Origin: Macrosoma leucophasiata
Taxonomy: Eukaryota; Arthropoda; Insecta; Lepidoptera; Hedylidae
Length of the DNA stretch: 64,000 bases
Direction: 5' to 3'
Assembly: GCA_036365455.1 (NCBI GenBank)
Contig: JAWQUS010000008.1
Coordinates: 21,249,501-21,313,500 of the forward strand
Numbering within the stretch: the first letter of the stretch is position 1; each line of letters starts with the position of its first letter. Made by a program: the position numbers and the translations under genes. Below, in pieces: positions 1 through 13,500 of the stretch. Below the pieces are notes generated by a model. It worked only from the letters and a program-made list of their open reading frames with translations, did not search any database and was not told the DNA's origin.

Positions 1-66
1 GCTTGAATTTATGCATTTACATCTGCCAACCCCTTCGGGGATTACAGGCGTGAAGTTACGTTTTAA
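1..66 (-). mobile_element. Terminal part of a foldback MITE family, cut by window start
   Basis: This stretch matches the right end of the foldback element at 49,784-50,408: the 'ccccttcggggattacaggc' motif followed by 'gtgaagttacg'. Related single arms occur at 36,188, 53,101 and 62,291. Only the outer end is in the window, so the rest of the element lies to the left. Confidence 0.6.
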
Positions 67-70
67 TACA

Positions 71-681
71 ATGAAATGCCTACTTTAGTGATTTTGGCTT
101 GGCACCGACTTCAAACCTATAAGTAAATAACACATATAAATAATTGCAATTAAATCTTTATTATTTTTTACTTTTCAGTTTTGATGTCGGTTTTTCTTAA
201 CATAGTTATATTTATTTAATACTTTTTAGTTTATTGCTGCATTATCAATTAGATTATTGTGCACATCTGTTAATTTGTAAAATCTGACTCTTTTACCTAA
301 TTTAAATTGTTTAGGTGTGTACAAAAATATTACACAACTATACGAAATCAATGAAAAAATTTTATCCACGAAGGAGTAAATAAGCCGTGTTGTGTCGTCG
401 ATGAGTAAATGTGTCATTGTCACTTGTTGTCATCTTGTTGTCATGCGCATTAGGACTATCTAGGACGTCAGTGGATTCAACGCACTGTATGACAACTCGC
501 CGTCTATTCTTATTCCTTTAGTCTGAGGTGAAAGTAAGTAAAAAAATGCTCATAAAATAAAAACTGTTGGGCCTATCTGAATCAATTTTTTATGGGACCA
601 ATTCGAAACTATTCCGTATCAAACAAAAAAAGAATTACGTAAATCGGTCCCGAAATCTAGGTGAAATTCGCGTACATACAT

Positions 682-725
<44 letters not shown>

Positions 726-1159
726 GGCCGAACTGAGAAGCTTCTCGTTTTTTGAACTCGGTTAAAAATAGCTTCAATTTGATATATAAATAATACATGT
801 ACGTCATGGCGAAAAAAAGTTATCGGGGTGGAACGAATATACGTAGGGGCGGCCAAGTACGCAACGGCAGCCGTAATTTTTCAGTCTTTATACATATTGT
901 ATCGTTGACCTCACGTCAACGATATTTTATTGAAAAACCAATTTAAAAAAATATACTTGCATCGATTATTTGATAGGATTGGATATATATTCTCTAGATT
1001 ATAAATATGCGTAAAAAATAGATTTGCAGCATATCTGGATGAACGAAATGATTCTGCAGTGGGATTCTAACCTAAAAATAGGGTTGTAGGTATGGTGTGT
1101 CAAACAGTGAACCAATTTGGCACAATTACACACGAACTAGGCTTTTTATTTTAAATAAT
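71..1159. other. AT-rich stretch, no gene seen
   Basis: No coding exon or clear repeat was recognised. It holds an AT dinucleotide run at about 689-723. By position it is intron or downstream sequence of the LDLa/SEA gene on the minus strand. Confidence 0.5.
689..723. repeat. (AT)n microsatellite
   Basis: An uninterrupted alternating AT run of about 35 bases. It generates the artificial Tyr-Ile repeats seen in conceptual translations on both strands. Confidence 0.9.
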
Positions 1160-1320
1160 CCCCGCTGTTGCTTTTGAAGGGTCGCGGGTTCGATCTCCGC
1201 ACCGGGACAAATGTTTGTATGGACTACAGATATTTGTTTCGAGTTTGGGTGTTTGTGTATGTTTTATATGTGTACAACGGCACCCACGACACAGGATTAT
1301 ACCTACTGTAAGACTGTAAG
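1160..1320 (+). mobile_element. tRNA-derived SINE fragment
   Basis: A B-box-like segment (gggttcgatctccgcacc) is followed by a body beginning 'gacaaatgtttgtatgg', the usual layout of lepidopteran tRNA-derived SINEs. The A-box half is missing, so this is a 5'-truncated or decayed copy. Family not assigned. Confidence 0.55.
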
Positions 1321-1381
1321 CGTAAGCGTATTTTTATTTATTTATTTACTTTTAAAACATAAATAAAAATATGATTTATAC

Positions 1382-1528
1382 CAGGGGTGCAGTCACGTTC
1401 GTCGTCACCATTCGGACAGTCATCAAATCCATTACATTTGTCTGTGCTGCATATAGTTTCAGAGGAATCCTCACATCTATACTCTTGCTCACACGATTTA
1501 TATGTCACAGGTGACGCGGAAGTGGTAT
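1382..1528 (-). CDS. trol: Perlecan-like gene, LDL-receptor class A repeat 3
   Basis: A 147-nt phase 1-1 exon from a 'tttatattag' acceptor to a 'gtataaat' donor. Linker [12 protein letters not shown] is followed by six cysteines ending [11 protein letters not shown]. The DTT start, phase and C-x-T/E spacing copy the previous exon. It is the last exon inside the window; the donor shows that the gene continues to the left. Confidence 0.85.
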
Positions 1529-4500
1529 CTAATATAAAAAAAAACTTAGTTAAAATAAAACAAAGCATAACAAACTTAAAAATAATAAAGGGTCGTGGCA
1601 AGAATTGTATAGAAAAAAAATTACGTGGCGACAAGGACGAACAGCTATGAACAAAATATATTTTGAGAACCTAAATACTTTAACATAAAAAACCTAGGTA
1701 AAATAAAACAAAACATAACAAAAAATATGAATATATTATCTTTACGTCCTCATGTTTTCTTTACGTAATGAAGGTGGCAAACAAGCAGTTAACATTCATG
1801 TTATGTTATCATAATGCAGATACGTTGCCACCCCTACGACCTTAGTTGTTATGTCTTTATGATAAGTTATACAAGCCAAAAAATTTTCTAGATCAATGGA
1901 TTTTAACCTAGGTAGTTATGTTTTGGCACGTGGATAAGTAAAATAAAATAGTTCATAAACATTATTGTTTTGAAGTGTTAAACAAAAATACATTATTTTC
2001 TTTTAAAAATATTAAGTAGGTAACAAAAACAAAATAAACAACCAGTGTCTGCGGTGGAGCAATTATTTTCATCGTCATTATAAGGACAATCCTGGATTCT
2101 GTTACAGACTGATTCTTCGCATATGGTCTTGATAGAATCCGCACATTGGAACGTTGCCTCACAAGTTGTATTATATATTGAGGGAAGCGCGGTAGTGGTA
2201 TCTGCAACGGCAACGGTAACAATGAACTGATCTGTCGCTAAAAATAAATAACATAAAGGAGGCGTTCCAAAATGTATGGAGCTTGGGCTTGCACCTTGTA
2301 CGCTATATTGAGAGAAGAAGCATAAAATACCTAATCATTTTCAGTTATCAAGAATGTCATAGTAGCAATATGGTGACATATTGTTGTCATACAAAAATTA
2401 CATAAAATAAAATTTCATGAAAAACAACGATTTAAATGATTTTTTGAGTATTTTTCTATGATTCTACGTATTTTTCTCTATCTTTTTATATAGGTAGTGT
2501 ACAAGGCACGGGCCCAACATGGAACTTATCCTTTGTATAAAATTTCGCTACAAACCCTGAATAAGCTTAATGTTAGTACCTAGCACCTAAGGTAATTCGC
2601 AAACTTGAGCCTATACTGTGGAAAGCGCGGAGAGTAGTTTCGAAGCCTATCTCAAAAAAATAGAACATTTTGAAGACAAACAAAACAAATAGATAAGACA
2701 ACTTATTTTTGTTTCAACAATATTTCATCCATATTTTATTTTAAACATGTTATTTTAGTTATGACTGGATTTTCTAATTTGTTTTTGGTTAATGGGTTCA
2801 GTCCAAGATGATATAGAGGCATAAAGTCTTGATTTGATATTGGACAATACACCACTCAATCTAAAATTACCAAATAAAAATGCTACATTTGCCACTAGGT
2901 GAAGCATGTGATAAATTGAAAATGTTGGGCAGAATTCGGAAATATAAGTAAATAACTTCAAAAACATTAGGCAGGTTAAATCTAAAACGTGTTTAATTGA
3001 GAACATTGGATAAGAGAACAAATACGAAGGTGATGTTATGAGTCTTCATAATTAGCATGCATGTGTTAACAATAATGACTGCAGATGCAGAGGTATTGTG
3101 CCTTATAACACATTATTTCAAGATTTCGATTAGATGCCAATAAATATAGACAAGTATGTGTAGGTAACGTAACGTAATTGCCACCTAGATCATAGAAAGA
3201 TATCCACTGCAAAATAAAACCTCTCCTTAGAGGAAATATTCCATAGTCGCCAGCCTTGGCATGCGGATTAACAATCGTAGTAGCGTGAGTTTTATCGCAG
3301 AACGCTGCTACCTGTCCCACGTTATTGTAGGTATTTGGTTGATGGTTTGACCGAGTGCACGAGCGGATGGTGGGGTCGTCCCGTTGCGCGACGCCTTGTA
3401 CCTAACTTTGAGATGGTTCCACCTAATGAGGGCTTACCAGTCGGCGCCAGTGGTGAGTGAGGTCATGAAGTAGCTGTAAAAATTAGCGAGCGTTTAAAGA
3501 GAGTTTACGATTAATTCATATTTAATATATCGACCATATTGCAATGTCGCGCAAATAAACTTTGTTATGTTCTTAGATTTGTTTTCTCACATTCATTGAC
3601 CCGTTGGAAGAATTTTCCCTTGTTAGAATAATGTTTTAAATTGAATATTTCATAATACCTTGGATAGGTTCATTTAAGAATTAAACCTCTGCAGCCTGCC
3701 CACGACATATTTCATTGCGAAGACCTCACTCTGCACTAGCGCCTCTAGTGGCGATTTCGCATGCGATAGCCCGCCCCCATTGCCTACCTACATTTAAAGT
3801 GTAGTAACGCGCCTAGCTTGTTCTAGCTGTTAAACAATATACTGAGTCGGCGCGGGCCTGAGCAAGTCTGCGGCTTTCCCTAATATATTTTTTTTTTTTT
3901 TTATGTAATAAAAGTGGCAAACAAGCATGCAGTTCACATTCATGTTAAGTGAAGACTGCAGCCTATAGACACCCACACAATGACCAGAGGTCAAAATGCA
4001 GATGCGCTGCCACTCCTGAGGCATTAGGTGTTATGCCTCTGTGCCGGAAATTACAGGGCCGTACATTACCACCTGACCGGAACACGATAGTGCTGAACAC
4101 TACCATTTAGCGGCAAGTATATTAGGTAATGCGGTGGTGCCTACGCCCGCGAGCTCCGTCACTGGAGCTCTACCACCAGTAAAAAATAATAATATGTAGA
4201 ACCTATTATTTTTCTTCGATCAATTAGCTACCTATGCTATATACGTTCTTCACCAGTCCAGAAGAAAAACGTCCACTGCTGGACCAGGAAATCCCCAAAC
4301 ACGCTTATCTCAACAATAAATATTTCACATCGAGCTAATGAAAGAGATAATCGGCTAGTATAGGCTTTGTTCAGCGCTATCTCTGCTACACACTACCTGC
4401 GTAAGCATCCGTAGTCCGGCATTGGTCTAAATTTGATCAAAATGGCCGACAAAAGTCAGATAGGTAAAGTGCGAAAGAGATAACGTTCTACTACTCTACG

Positions 4501-7500
4501 AGAATATGTAGTTTATCGCGGGACGCCGCTGCCCATTGCGCGTTGTAATCTTTACTACATCCCTATTGGAATGGTTTGACCGCAATTGTTCAGTTGACTG
4601 ACTGCACTAGAATTCTCATCCAGTAGAAGACAGTTCTACCACTTGTGGGCGGTGGGGTCGTCACGTCCTGACGCCAGCAGCATGTTCTTAACAACGATTA
4701 ATTATCGGGAGGAAAAGTTTGTGTATGTACATATATTATATTTGTAACGTTTTCACACAAAAACTACTGGTCCGATTTCAAAAATTATTTCACCATTAAA
4801 TGAAAGCTGCTTCTTCTCTGAGTGACATAAGCTATATTTCATTCGTTGAACCCGTGCGAAGCCGGGGCGAGCAGCTAGTAAATAAAAAAAATGCCTCAAT
4901 AGTCTAATATAGCAGGCCACCACTGCTACGCTGAGGTCTTGGATTCGATCCCGCGGAGGGATTCCGCACTCGGAGATTGGTAATCCGCTCGGCATGAATC
5001 TTCCCTCACTAAATGCAACCTACTTATTCTATTGTAAAGCTCTCCAATATTTTACTGCTGGTGGTAGAACTCTAGTCATCAGTAATTACCTATGAAGAAT
5101 ACAAGGTTAATGAGATAAACCATTAAAAAAACTGGTTGCCTGTAAAGTCGGTTTTACGGGCGAAGATTTTACGTGACAACGTCTTTTTCTCGGTAGAAAG
5201 GCATTCGCCGGTCCGGCAGGCCTCTCTCTCGTTCGATGACTCATCGTTACGTTACCGGGCGTTACACTTTTTCTTGAGTGACTCCGAGCCGCAACCTAAT
5301 TTAAGACGTTGTCACGTCAAAAATGCTTATATAACAAAATGCATGCTAATATAACAAAAAATAACAAAAATGGTACCCGTCCCACAATTTTCCTCGTCGC
5401 TACCATCTTTACAATTCTGACGTCCATCGCAAATATATGCTTTGGGTATGCAACGACCCTCGTCACAGCGTAGTTCGTCGCCAGGACAAGCTTCAAGCGG
5501 GGCAATATTTTCTACAGAGGACGTTATGAATCAACTAACCATGTAGTAACTGAGCACAAAATCGCCTATCGCCATCTGTTACGTTATTCTATCACGAAGC
5601 GGAAAAGCACCCGATGCCCGCGTTCTTTGTTTGTTGAATTATTGCAAAATAACCATCTTGGAAACAGAATTGTTGAACAATTATATTTTCTGATTGAAGC
5701 TTAACATTCTGATCCAGCAGAAATGTCCAAATCCATGACAAATTTAATTATTCCTAATTTTTTTCGTAAATACGTGAGATGGCCGGACCGCCAATTTAAT
5801 CTTGTGATGCGACGTTATTTCACAAAAATGGAAAAAAAATGTGTAGTGGTTTAAATTGCTCAATTTTTTGAAAAATATATTTTATAGTCCCCATGACAGT
5901 AGATTAAGACCTACATTTCTCTATATTTCCAAGTTGGTTATTTTTGTGAAAATCGATTAGAAATATGCGAACAGCCGCTGCGTGGGTAATAATTACCTTC
6001 AACCAATAGGAAATTATCATCTTACATTCATTTATGTAATTTTTTATAATATGTACATGATAGAATAACCCAAATTGTATTACAAAAGTTGTGTTTTCAC
6101 GAGTTTATATAAAAAGTAAAATAAGTTTCATTCGGGGTTTAGTATTTGTTTTGTAAAAGATGGCAACAAGCGATATGATAGTTTATATACAATACAAGCG
6201 ATTTTCACTAGAGATATCGTCTATGACTAATCGATAATTTTCATTGTAAACTTTATCACAACCAATTTAATTGTGAAATAGATACATGACTTTTTTTCTA
6301 TTTTTAAAAAGCTTAAGCTTTTTTATTTTTTTAACATAATTATTATTATCATCTACTTTTATTATACAGCTAAATGAATTCCATGGAATCTGTTGTCTGT
6401 ACAGCGACAACTTTCAGTATACTTCACAAAAAATGTGTTATTTGTAGTTATAATTTTTATTTTTTCCTTCTATTCTTGACTTATCCCTATCTTAATATAA
6501 TTCGACCGATTTGAATGTTTTTTCTTGCGTATGCGTTTGGGTGGCGCCCTGGATCGTTGATTCACAAATCAGCCCGGCAGATGGCGGTGCAGTTGGTATC
6601 TAGGTTACACCCGTAAGGACATCATTTTCATATGACATTCGTCGTCCAATCACAACTAAATCGAAGTCTCTACTTGCTTAAACCCCTTACGATTCAACTA
6701 ATATTATATTCCGGTAATTGGATTTCTGGGGCCTTGCTACAGATGTTCTCATTTGCATAGCTTCTTCAAATTTAATATTACCTATGTACATGGAAATAAT
6801 GAATTTGAATACGTATAGGTATGTTTTAGATTTGAATAGATAACATCACAAAACCCAGATGGGTTCTTGTCACAGAATATCCGTCTTCCACCATACGCGT
6901 GACGTAAATTTTAGTTACTTAGGCACTTCTCTAATATTATACAACAGTGATTGACGGATGATTGGACGACGAATGTCATATGAAAATGATGTCCTTACGG
7001 GTGTAACTTAGAAACCAACTGCACCGCCATCTGCCGGGCTGATTTGTGAATCAACGATCCAGGGCGACACCCAAACGCATACGCAAGAAAAAACATTCAA
7101 ATCGGTCGAATTATATTAAGATAGGGATAAGTCAAGAATAGAAGGAAAAAATAAAAATTATAACTACAAATAACACATTTTTTGTTAACAGTTTCAGTCA
7201 AAAGGCAATAGGCACTTACGCATTATCACATTCAAGGCAAGTTGAGCATTTTGTTATAATTTCATAACTGCAATATTTTATTTCTCAAAGTATGACTGCA
7301 AACAGTTGACTCATCAAAATCTCTTACAGTAAAAATCGCTTGTCATTAATGACTATGAATAAACAATCTTTACCTCGTAAAATAAAGCAATAAATACAGG
7401 CTTAACACCAAAACAGTGATTAAATTGTTAAAACTAAGATTCGGGATGGAGTCAAAGCATTGAAATGAATTTTATTTTAGTTGTAAGTAATCAAGCTTCA

Positions 7501-10500
7501 ATGTTCGAGGTACAGATGTCGGGTCGGAGTTACACCAGTGTGTATCGTCTTGAGAATTGATAAATGTTATAATGAAGCACGAAACGTCGATATTATTTAA
7601 AGTGGTTGCACAACGAACCATTATTGCAATTGTTAGGTGAAGATTTAGCCCAATGTGGATAATGCCTTTGGTGAAGAAGTTGTGTATGGGTATGATGGCC
7701 CCAATAACAGCATAGTGGCTCTAACAGCGTAGACAACGAAGCTTCGTGAAGTGTTTTTTTTTACGATACAGGCAGGTGCAACTCAATATAGCTGTTAAAT
7801 AACTACGTCCATCTAATACCATTTTCAAACATTTATACTATAGTGGCCATCAAAATTGTTACATCCAATACTTTATAACGTTCTCGAATATAGGTTTATT
7901 TTTCAGAAAATGGTATTCGATGATAATAGCTTCAAAATTTTTAGAAATAATATAAATTATTATCAGCAACAAAATCACGTTGTTAATTGTATTATGATAA
8001 TAATTTTATTTCTATAGTTCGATTGATGTGAGGATTAGTAGGTATGCTTATGTATTACTAAGGTAAGTATATTACTTTTTAACAATTTAAGGAATTTTCG
8101 TTTGGTGATAAATAAGTCATTTTTTTAAATAATCGAATAACTTGTGTATATAGGACCTTTGGTACGACTTTTAATTTTCTACATTTTATTCGGCTAGTAA
8201 TGAAAGAATAAGGTAAGTGAGTAAAAAATGGGACGCAATGTTTTTTAAGTGCCTCAATTTTTATATTTTTTTTGTACAAATTGGAGTTGATAATGATAAT
8301 AATATTTTTGTTCCATTGTGTTGATCACATCAAGCGTATTTCATAGTAGTATCATACTTGTTTATTATTTAACAAGAACCATTAGTCCGGTCAAATTAGA
8401 CCAAAATATTGTCGTAAATTGCATTGATTCGCAACAAGCTTGATTATTGGATTTAACAATGGTTCAATAGTCAATTATAAACAAAACCTGAAATTATAAT
8501 TAAATTAATTCAAATAAAATTATAGTTATATTAATTATATTGTGTGGCAATAGATGGCGCTACTGCCACCATAAGGCAATGCAATAAATGTGAAGGAAAG
8601 ATTTGACTAATCGGGTAGGACTACGGTAGCTCAGTTGGAAGAGCGGCTGGACTAGATTCCCAGTGGCCGCGAGTTCGAGTCTCGCCTGAAGTCAAATTTT
8701 TCTTTCCATTTTTCTTAAATATATATATATAGAATAAAAATATATTTCACAAGCATGTGTTAAAACAAAACCTGAAAGTTCCCCATGATTCTGTATATCC
8801 GGTGTATGAAAAAATATTCAAAGTCAAATCTCATCAAAAAAATGAAATTTGCCTACGACCCACCGTTTTGGAGATATAGATAGCGACTCAAAAAGTTTTG
8901 AAAAACTTCAGCATATTCAATTAAATCTTGTTTTTCAAACATTTTGACCAATCTGTCGGTTTACCCCTCCTATCAAAAGCAGATATCGTATCACAGCCAG
9001 TAATTGTATGTAGAAATAGTATGTGGTTTCGACACTTTGTAAAATAAGATAAACATTTAGAAGTATGTATATTTCCGATTGATATTGAGCTATTACTGTT
9101 TTCAAAAAGAAAGCAGTTTTTTGAAAAATATTTTAACCTTTACAATATAATATTACAACTCTAGAGATGAATATACGTGGCATACTCATGCATGTTATGA
9201 CGATTACAACTTTTACAACTTTTTGCACCGCTATATCTCCGGAACGATGGCTGGTAGGAAAAAAGTATTCATACATTTTGCGTAGATAATTTTATAAGCC
9301 ACAATTTAGTCACAGGTATTTTTATGATAAAACTTTCCGTTTTGCTGAAAAAATCTAAAAAAATATTTTTTGAACATTTGACCTTGAATAAAAAAAATCC
9401 ACACACGGGAGTGTTGGGGAACTTTCAGGTTTTGTTTTTAATTGTATAAGAACAGTTGTACCCATATTCAGCTTGTTGCGAATTTATGTAGCACCGAATG
9501 TCTTATTTGACTGGACTTTTTATTATATAGATTGCTATATAAATAGATTTATTTTTACATGTATCTTAAAACGTCATGTTATAGTAAAATCACATTTGTT
9601 AACATCACGTCATTTTCTGTAGGCATTACTTATAACTTTATTGTTAAAAAATAATACCAATAACACCTGGTGAATGTGGCTTCACAAGGACAAAAGCTTA
9701 TTGTATATGCCTACTTCAATCTAGGTTAAACCTTATTTAACGTTCAGTAGATACCTAAAATCCTCGATATAAAGTGTATAAGGAGTCATACAGACGAGCA
9801 ACATTTTGTTGACGACAGATAGCAGCGCGGCTGTTACACCCCGTCCCCTATAAATTAAGAAGATGTAGAGATGAGAGAAAGGTACTTATGCGGCCTGTAC
9901 GGGCTCTATACAGTACGTACAATAATAGTTATTATTATTCTAGTATTATACTATCAATGACACAATGTTATGACGGTATTTTGTACTAACAACAAAGTTT
10001 TTAAAGATGTTCACAAATGTCCCTTAATTTTTATATCAAACTTTTTGACTTGATAATGTTTTGACATGTATATTATATTTTTCTGGAAATCAATGCAGAT
10101 AGCGATACCGATGTGTGTACTACGTGTGATCTATGATAGAAGTACAAAACTTGAGTTTGATAATGACTTTATTCTTACAACGTGTTAACGCGGTATTAAC
10201 GCACACTCTCAAACACCCCGATTAGAAAATTGAGTTATAATATATTAACTGAAATTTCATGTTTATGTATCTACTAATTATTTTTTCTTTAAGAAATAAG
10301 TTTTCCTCAATTTGTACGAATAGTATGCACACCCTATGCATACTTACCCTACCTCTACTTACGGCCGCAATGTGATAACCTGCGTACCCCTATTTAACAC
10401 TCGCTAGTAATAAGATTTATTTCTTAAAATATTATTTCTTATAACGTCAACGAGTTCTAATAAACTTGTTGAGACTGGCATTTTATTTTGGATGGACGTT

Positions 10501-13500
10501 AGTCTCATTTTTGTTTGTATTGACTGTTCACCAAATGGATGACCATAATTTCCTTAAGTTGTGATTAATTTTAAGACATAATATTACCTATATTAAAAAT
10601 GCCTGAAATCGCTTTAGTTATCGATTCTGAACAAACTAGTTTCGGTATGTAAATTTAATCCTGTTACACATTGTATATTTTAAGTGTCAGTGCAATCAAC
10701 ATTTTCCCAACCCTACTGTTATCGATTCGGAACAAACTAGTGTCAGGGTTGTACATTTAATCCTGTTACACATTGTATATTTGAATTGTCAGTGCAATCA
10801 ACATTTTCCCAACCCTACTGTTAACGATTCTGAACAAACTAGTGTCGGGGTTGTACATTTCATCCTGTTACACATTGTATATTTGAATTGCCAGTGCAAT
10901 CGACATTTTCCCAACCCTACGACGACCTAACCCTATCAATCGTCAACAAAGTGAGAGTCGTCTGTATGAGACCTAAGGCACCCGTTTCAGATCTATCGAA
11001 CTAAGATTTGTGAAGCGTATTATATAATCCAACCAAATACGAGTCTAACCTGGGTCGATAATTTTCGCGGTAAAGCTACCGTTGACCGTGAAGTTCCCAA
11101 ATCTGGACCTCTTTGTTATTTGCTGTTCTAACTTTGACTTAATTCGGTCTATGTCGTCGGGTCCAGTTGTGATGATTTCCAGTGTGACTTTACAAGAAAA
11201 TTCATCGTCAGGTCGTGATCTGAAAAAAAGTACATTTCACTTTAATAAAATTATAATAATATGTATGTCTACGAATAAGTAATGTACGGCTCTGTAATTT
11301 CTGCAGTCATCAATTAACCCCGAGTTGCACTGAGTGTATGTCTCCTTTAAGCATTAAAAAGGTGGACGATTGAGCAATATGAGAGGAGTGAGCACGGCGC
11401 TGATTTTCAATCGGAAATTGAAATGAAGTTTATTGTCAATCTTACTAGACTATTAACAAGGTGAGTCATCACAGACTTTTTTATGACAGACAAGCAGACA
11501 TACGGGCCACCTCATGGAAAGTGGTCACCGTCGCCCATGAACAATTGCAACACCAGGGGAGTTACCAATGCGCTGTCAACCTTGAAGGACTCTTCTGTCG
11601 CCATTATTGAAAAACCTCACGTGTGGCACCGAGGGAACGCCTCAGAGAGACGTTTGTTCCACAATTTACACGATCTGGGCACAAACGAACGTGAAAATTA
11701 CACTGTTGAGTTTTGCCAGGTGTCCAGTCGGTAAGGGTGGAACTTCCCTCTTCGACGGATATTCGAAAGTTTTCTCAATCACGATGTTTTCAGAAAACTA
11801 AAACAAAAACTGTCGAATATAAACCCTAATTCGGACACAATTTTCTTAATGATTTCCTTAATAAATGGAACACTCAGTGACATCAAAATAGCTGCGTTCT
11901 GTTAATGATGATTTTTTTTATCAAAAGCAGATCTGGCGCTTTACACTCTCGGCCTACCCCGTAGGGGACCTGGCGTAAAGATACGTACATACATATAAAT
12001 GCAGATGTCAAAATGAAATATATTTTTTCTGAATTCGCTCTACAAAATATTTTATTTTTATGTATTTCTAAATCTCTTCTAAGTCTGCATAGAATTTGCG
12101 CAATTTGAAGATAGGTACATCTTGATACTGCTTGTTATTTTTTGAAGATATATAAATATTTTAATGTTACTCGTAGTTTCTCCGCGGTATATGGACAGGT
12201 CATATCTTAACATTGTTTTTGAATCGCAATTAAATCGATTCGCTGCCCTACTTTACCCAATCGTCGAGTGATAAAAAACACTCACTGAATACAAAAATGA
12301 CAGGAAATGTTTTTTTCCAATAAATTTATTATTATAATATTATCAATGTCTTTGCAATTACTTGCCGGAAAAAACTCGTGACGGTATTAACAAAATCGTA
12401 AATCCCTTGTAATGAAAACTAAATAAACTTAATCTAATTATTACCAAAATAACACATACTGTATTCTGACGAGACTGGCCTTTGCAGAAATATCCCCAAA
12501 AAGAGAGTTTGCAGCATCGGCGAGGGATTTCGAAATATTCTTAAATTCTTGTGAGTCCCTGTTGGAATATTCTTTTTTGTATGGATCCATAACAACGAAG
12601 GTCACTCGAAGTGTTTCTGAAAATTGAAACATTAAAGGAATGCAAATACGTTTATTTTTACGGCTTTGTAATTTCCAGCACAGGCATAACACCTTAGGCC
12701 TCAGGAGTGGTAACACATCTGCATTTTAACCTCGGTCTTTGTGTGGGTGTCTATAGGCTGCAGTCATCACTTAACATCAATGTGAACTGCATGCTTATTT
12801 GCTACTTCCATTAAATAGAAATAAAAATTAGGTATGTTATACAAAGTTCCAAACGCATAAAATTGTGATTTGGTGATTTCCTAAGAGTCCTGTAATTGTT
12901 ATTTGATTATTTACATGAGAAATCCTTATAACATATACTCTCTCACCACTCTACTGGTGGTAGAGCTCCAGTGACGGAGCTCGCGTACGTAGGCACCACC
13001 GCATTACCTAATATACTTGCCGCTAAATGGTAGTGTTTAGCACTGTCGTGTTCCGGTCAGGTGGTAATGTACGGCCCTGTAATTTCCGGCACAGAGGCGT
13101 AATACCTTAGGCCTCAGGAGTGGTAACGCATCTGCATTTTGACCTTGGTCTTTGTGTGGGTGTCTATAGGCTGCAGTCATCACTTAACATCAATGTGATC
13201 TGCATGCTTGTTTGCCACTTCGGTTACATAAAAAAAAAAAATATATATATTTCCATATCTCTAGCATCAACGTATGAAGGAGTTCAAAACGTAGGTACAT
13301 CTCATTATTTAAGGGATTTAGGTCTTACTAAAAGTAAAAGTCTACTAATACTAGCCTTACATACTTTCTAAAAATTAAATATCAATAAAATCTAAAGAAT
13401 GAGAGTCAACGGTGGAAACTTTATACTGATATTTATTAAATATTTTTACTGGTGGTAGAGCTCTAGTGACGGAGCTCGCGGGCGTAGGCACCACCGCATT

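Noticed and set aside
635..856. Frames with Tyr-Ile repeats
   Set aside because: Translation of the (AT)n microsatellite.
8624..8694. Functional tRNA gene
   Set aside because: T and D arms are good but the anticodon arm is mismatched and the loop bases are abnormal. The same cassette recurs inside a repeated element, so it was called a SINE.
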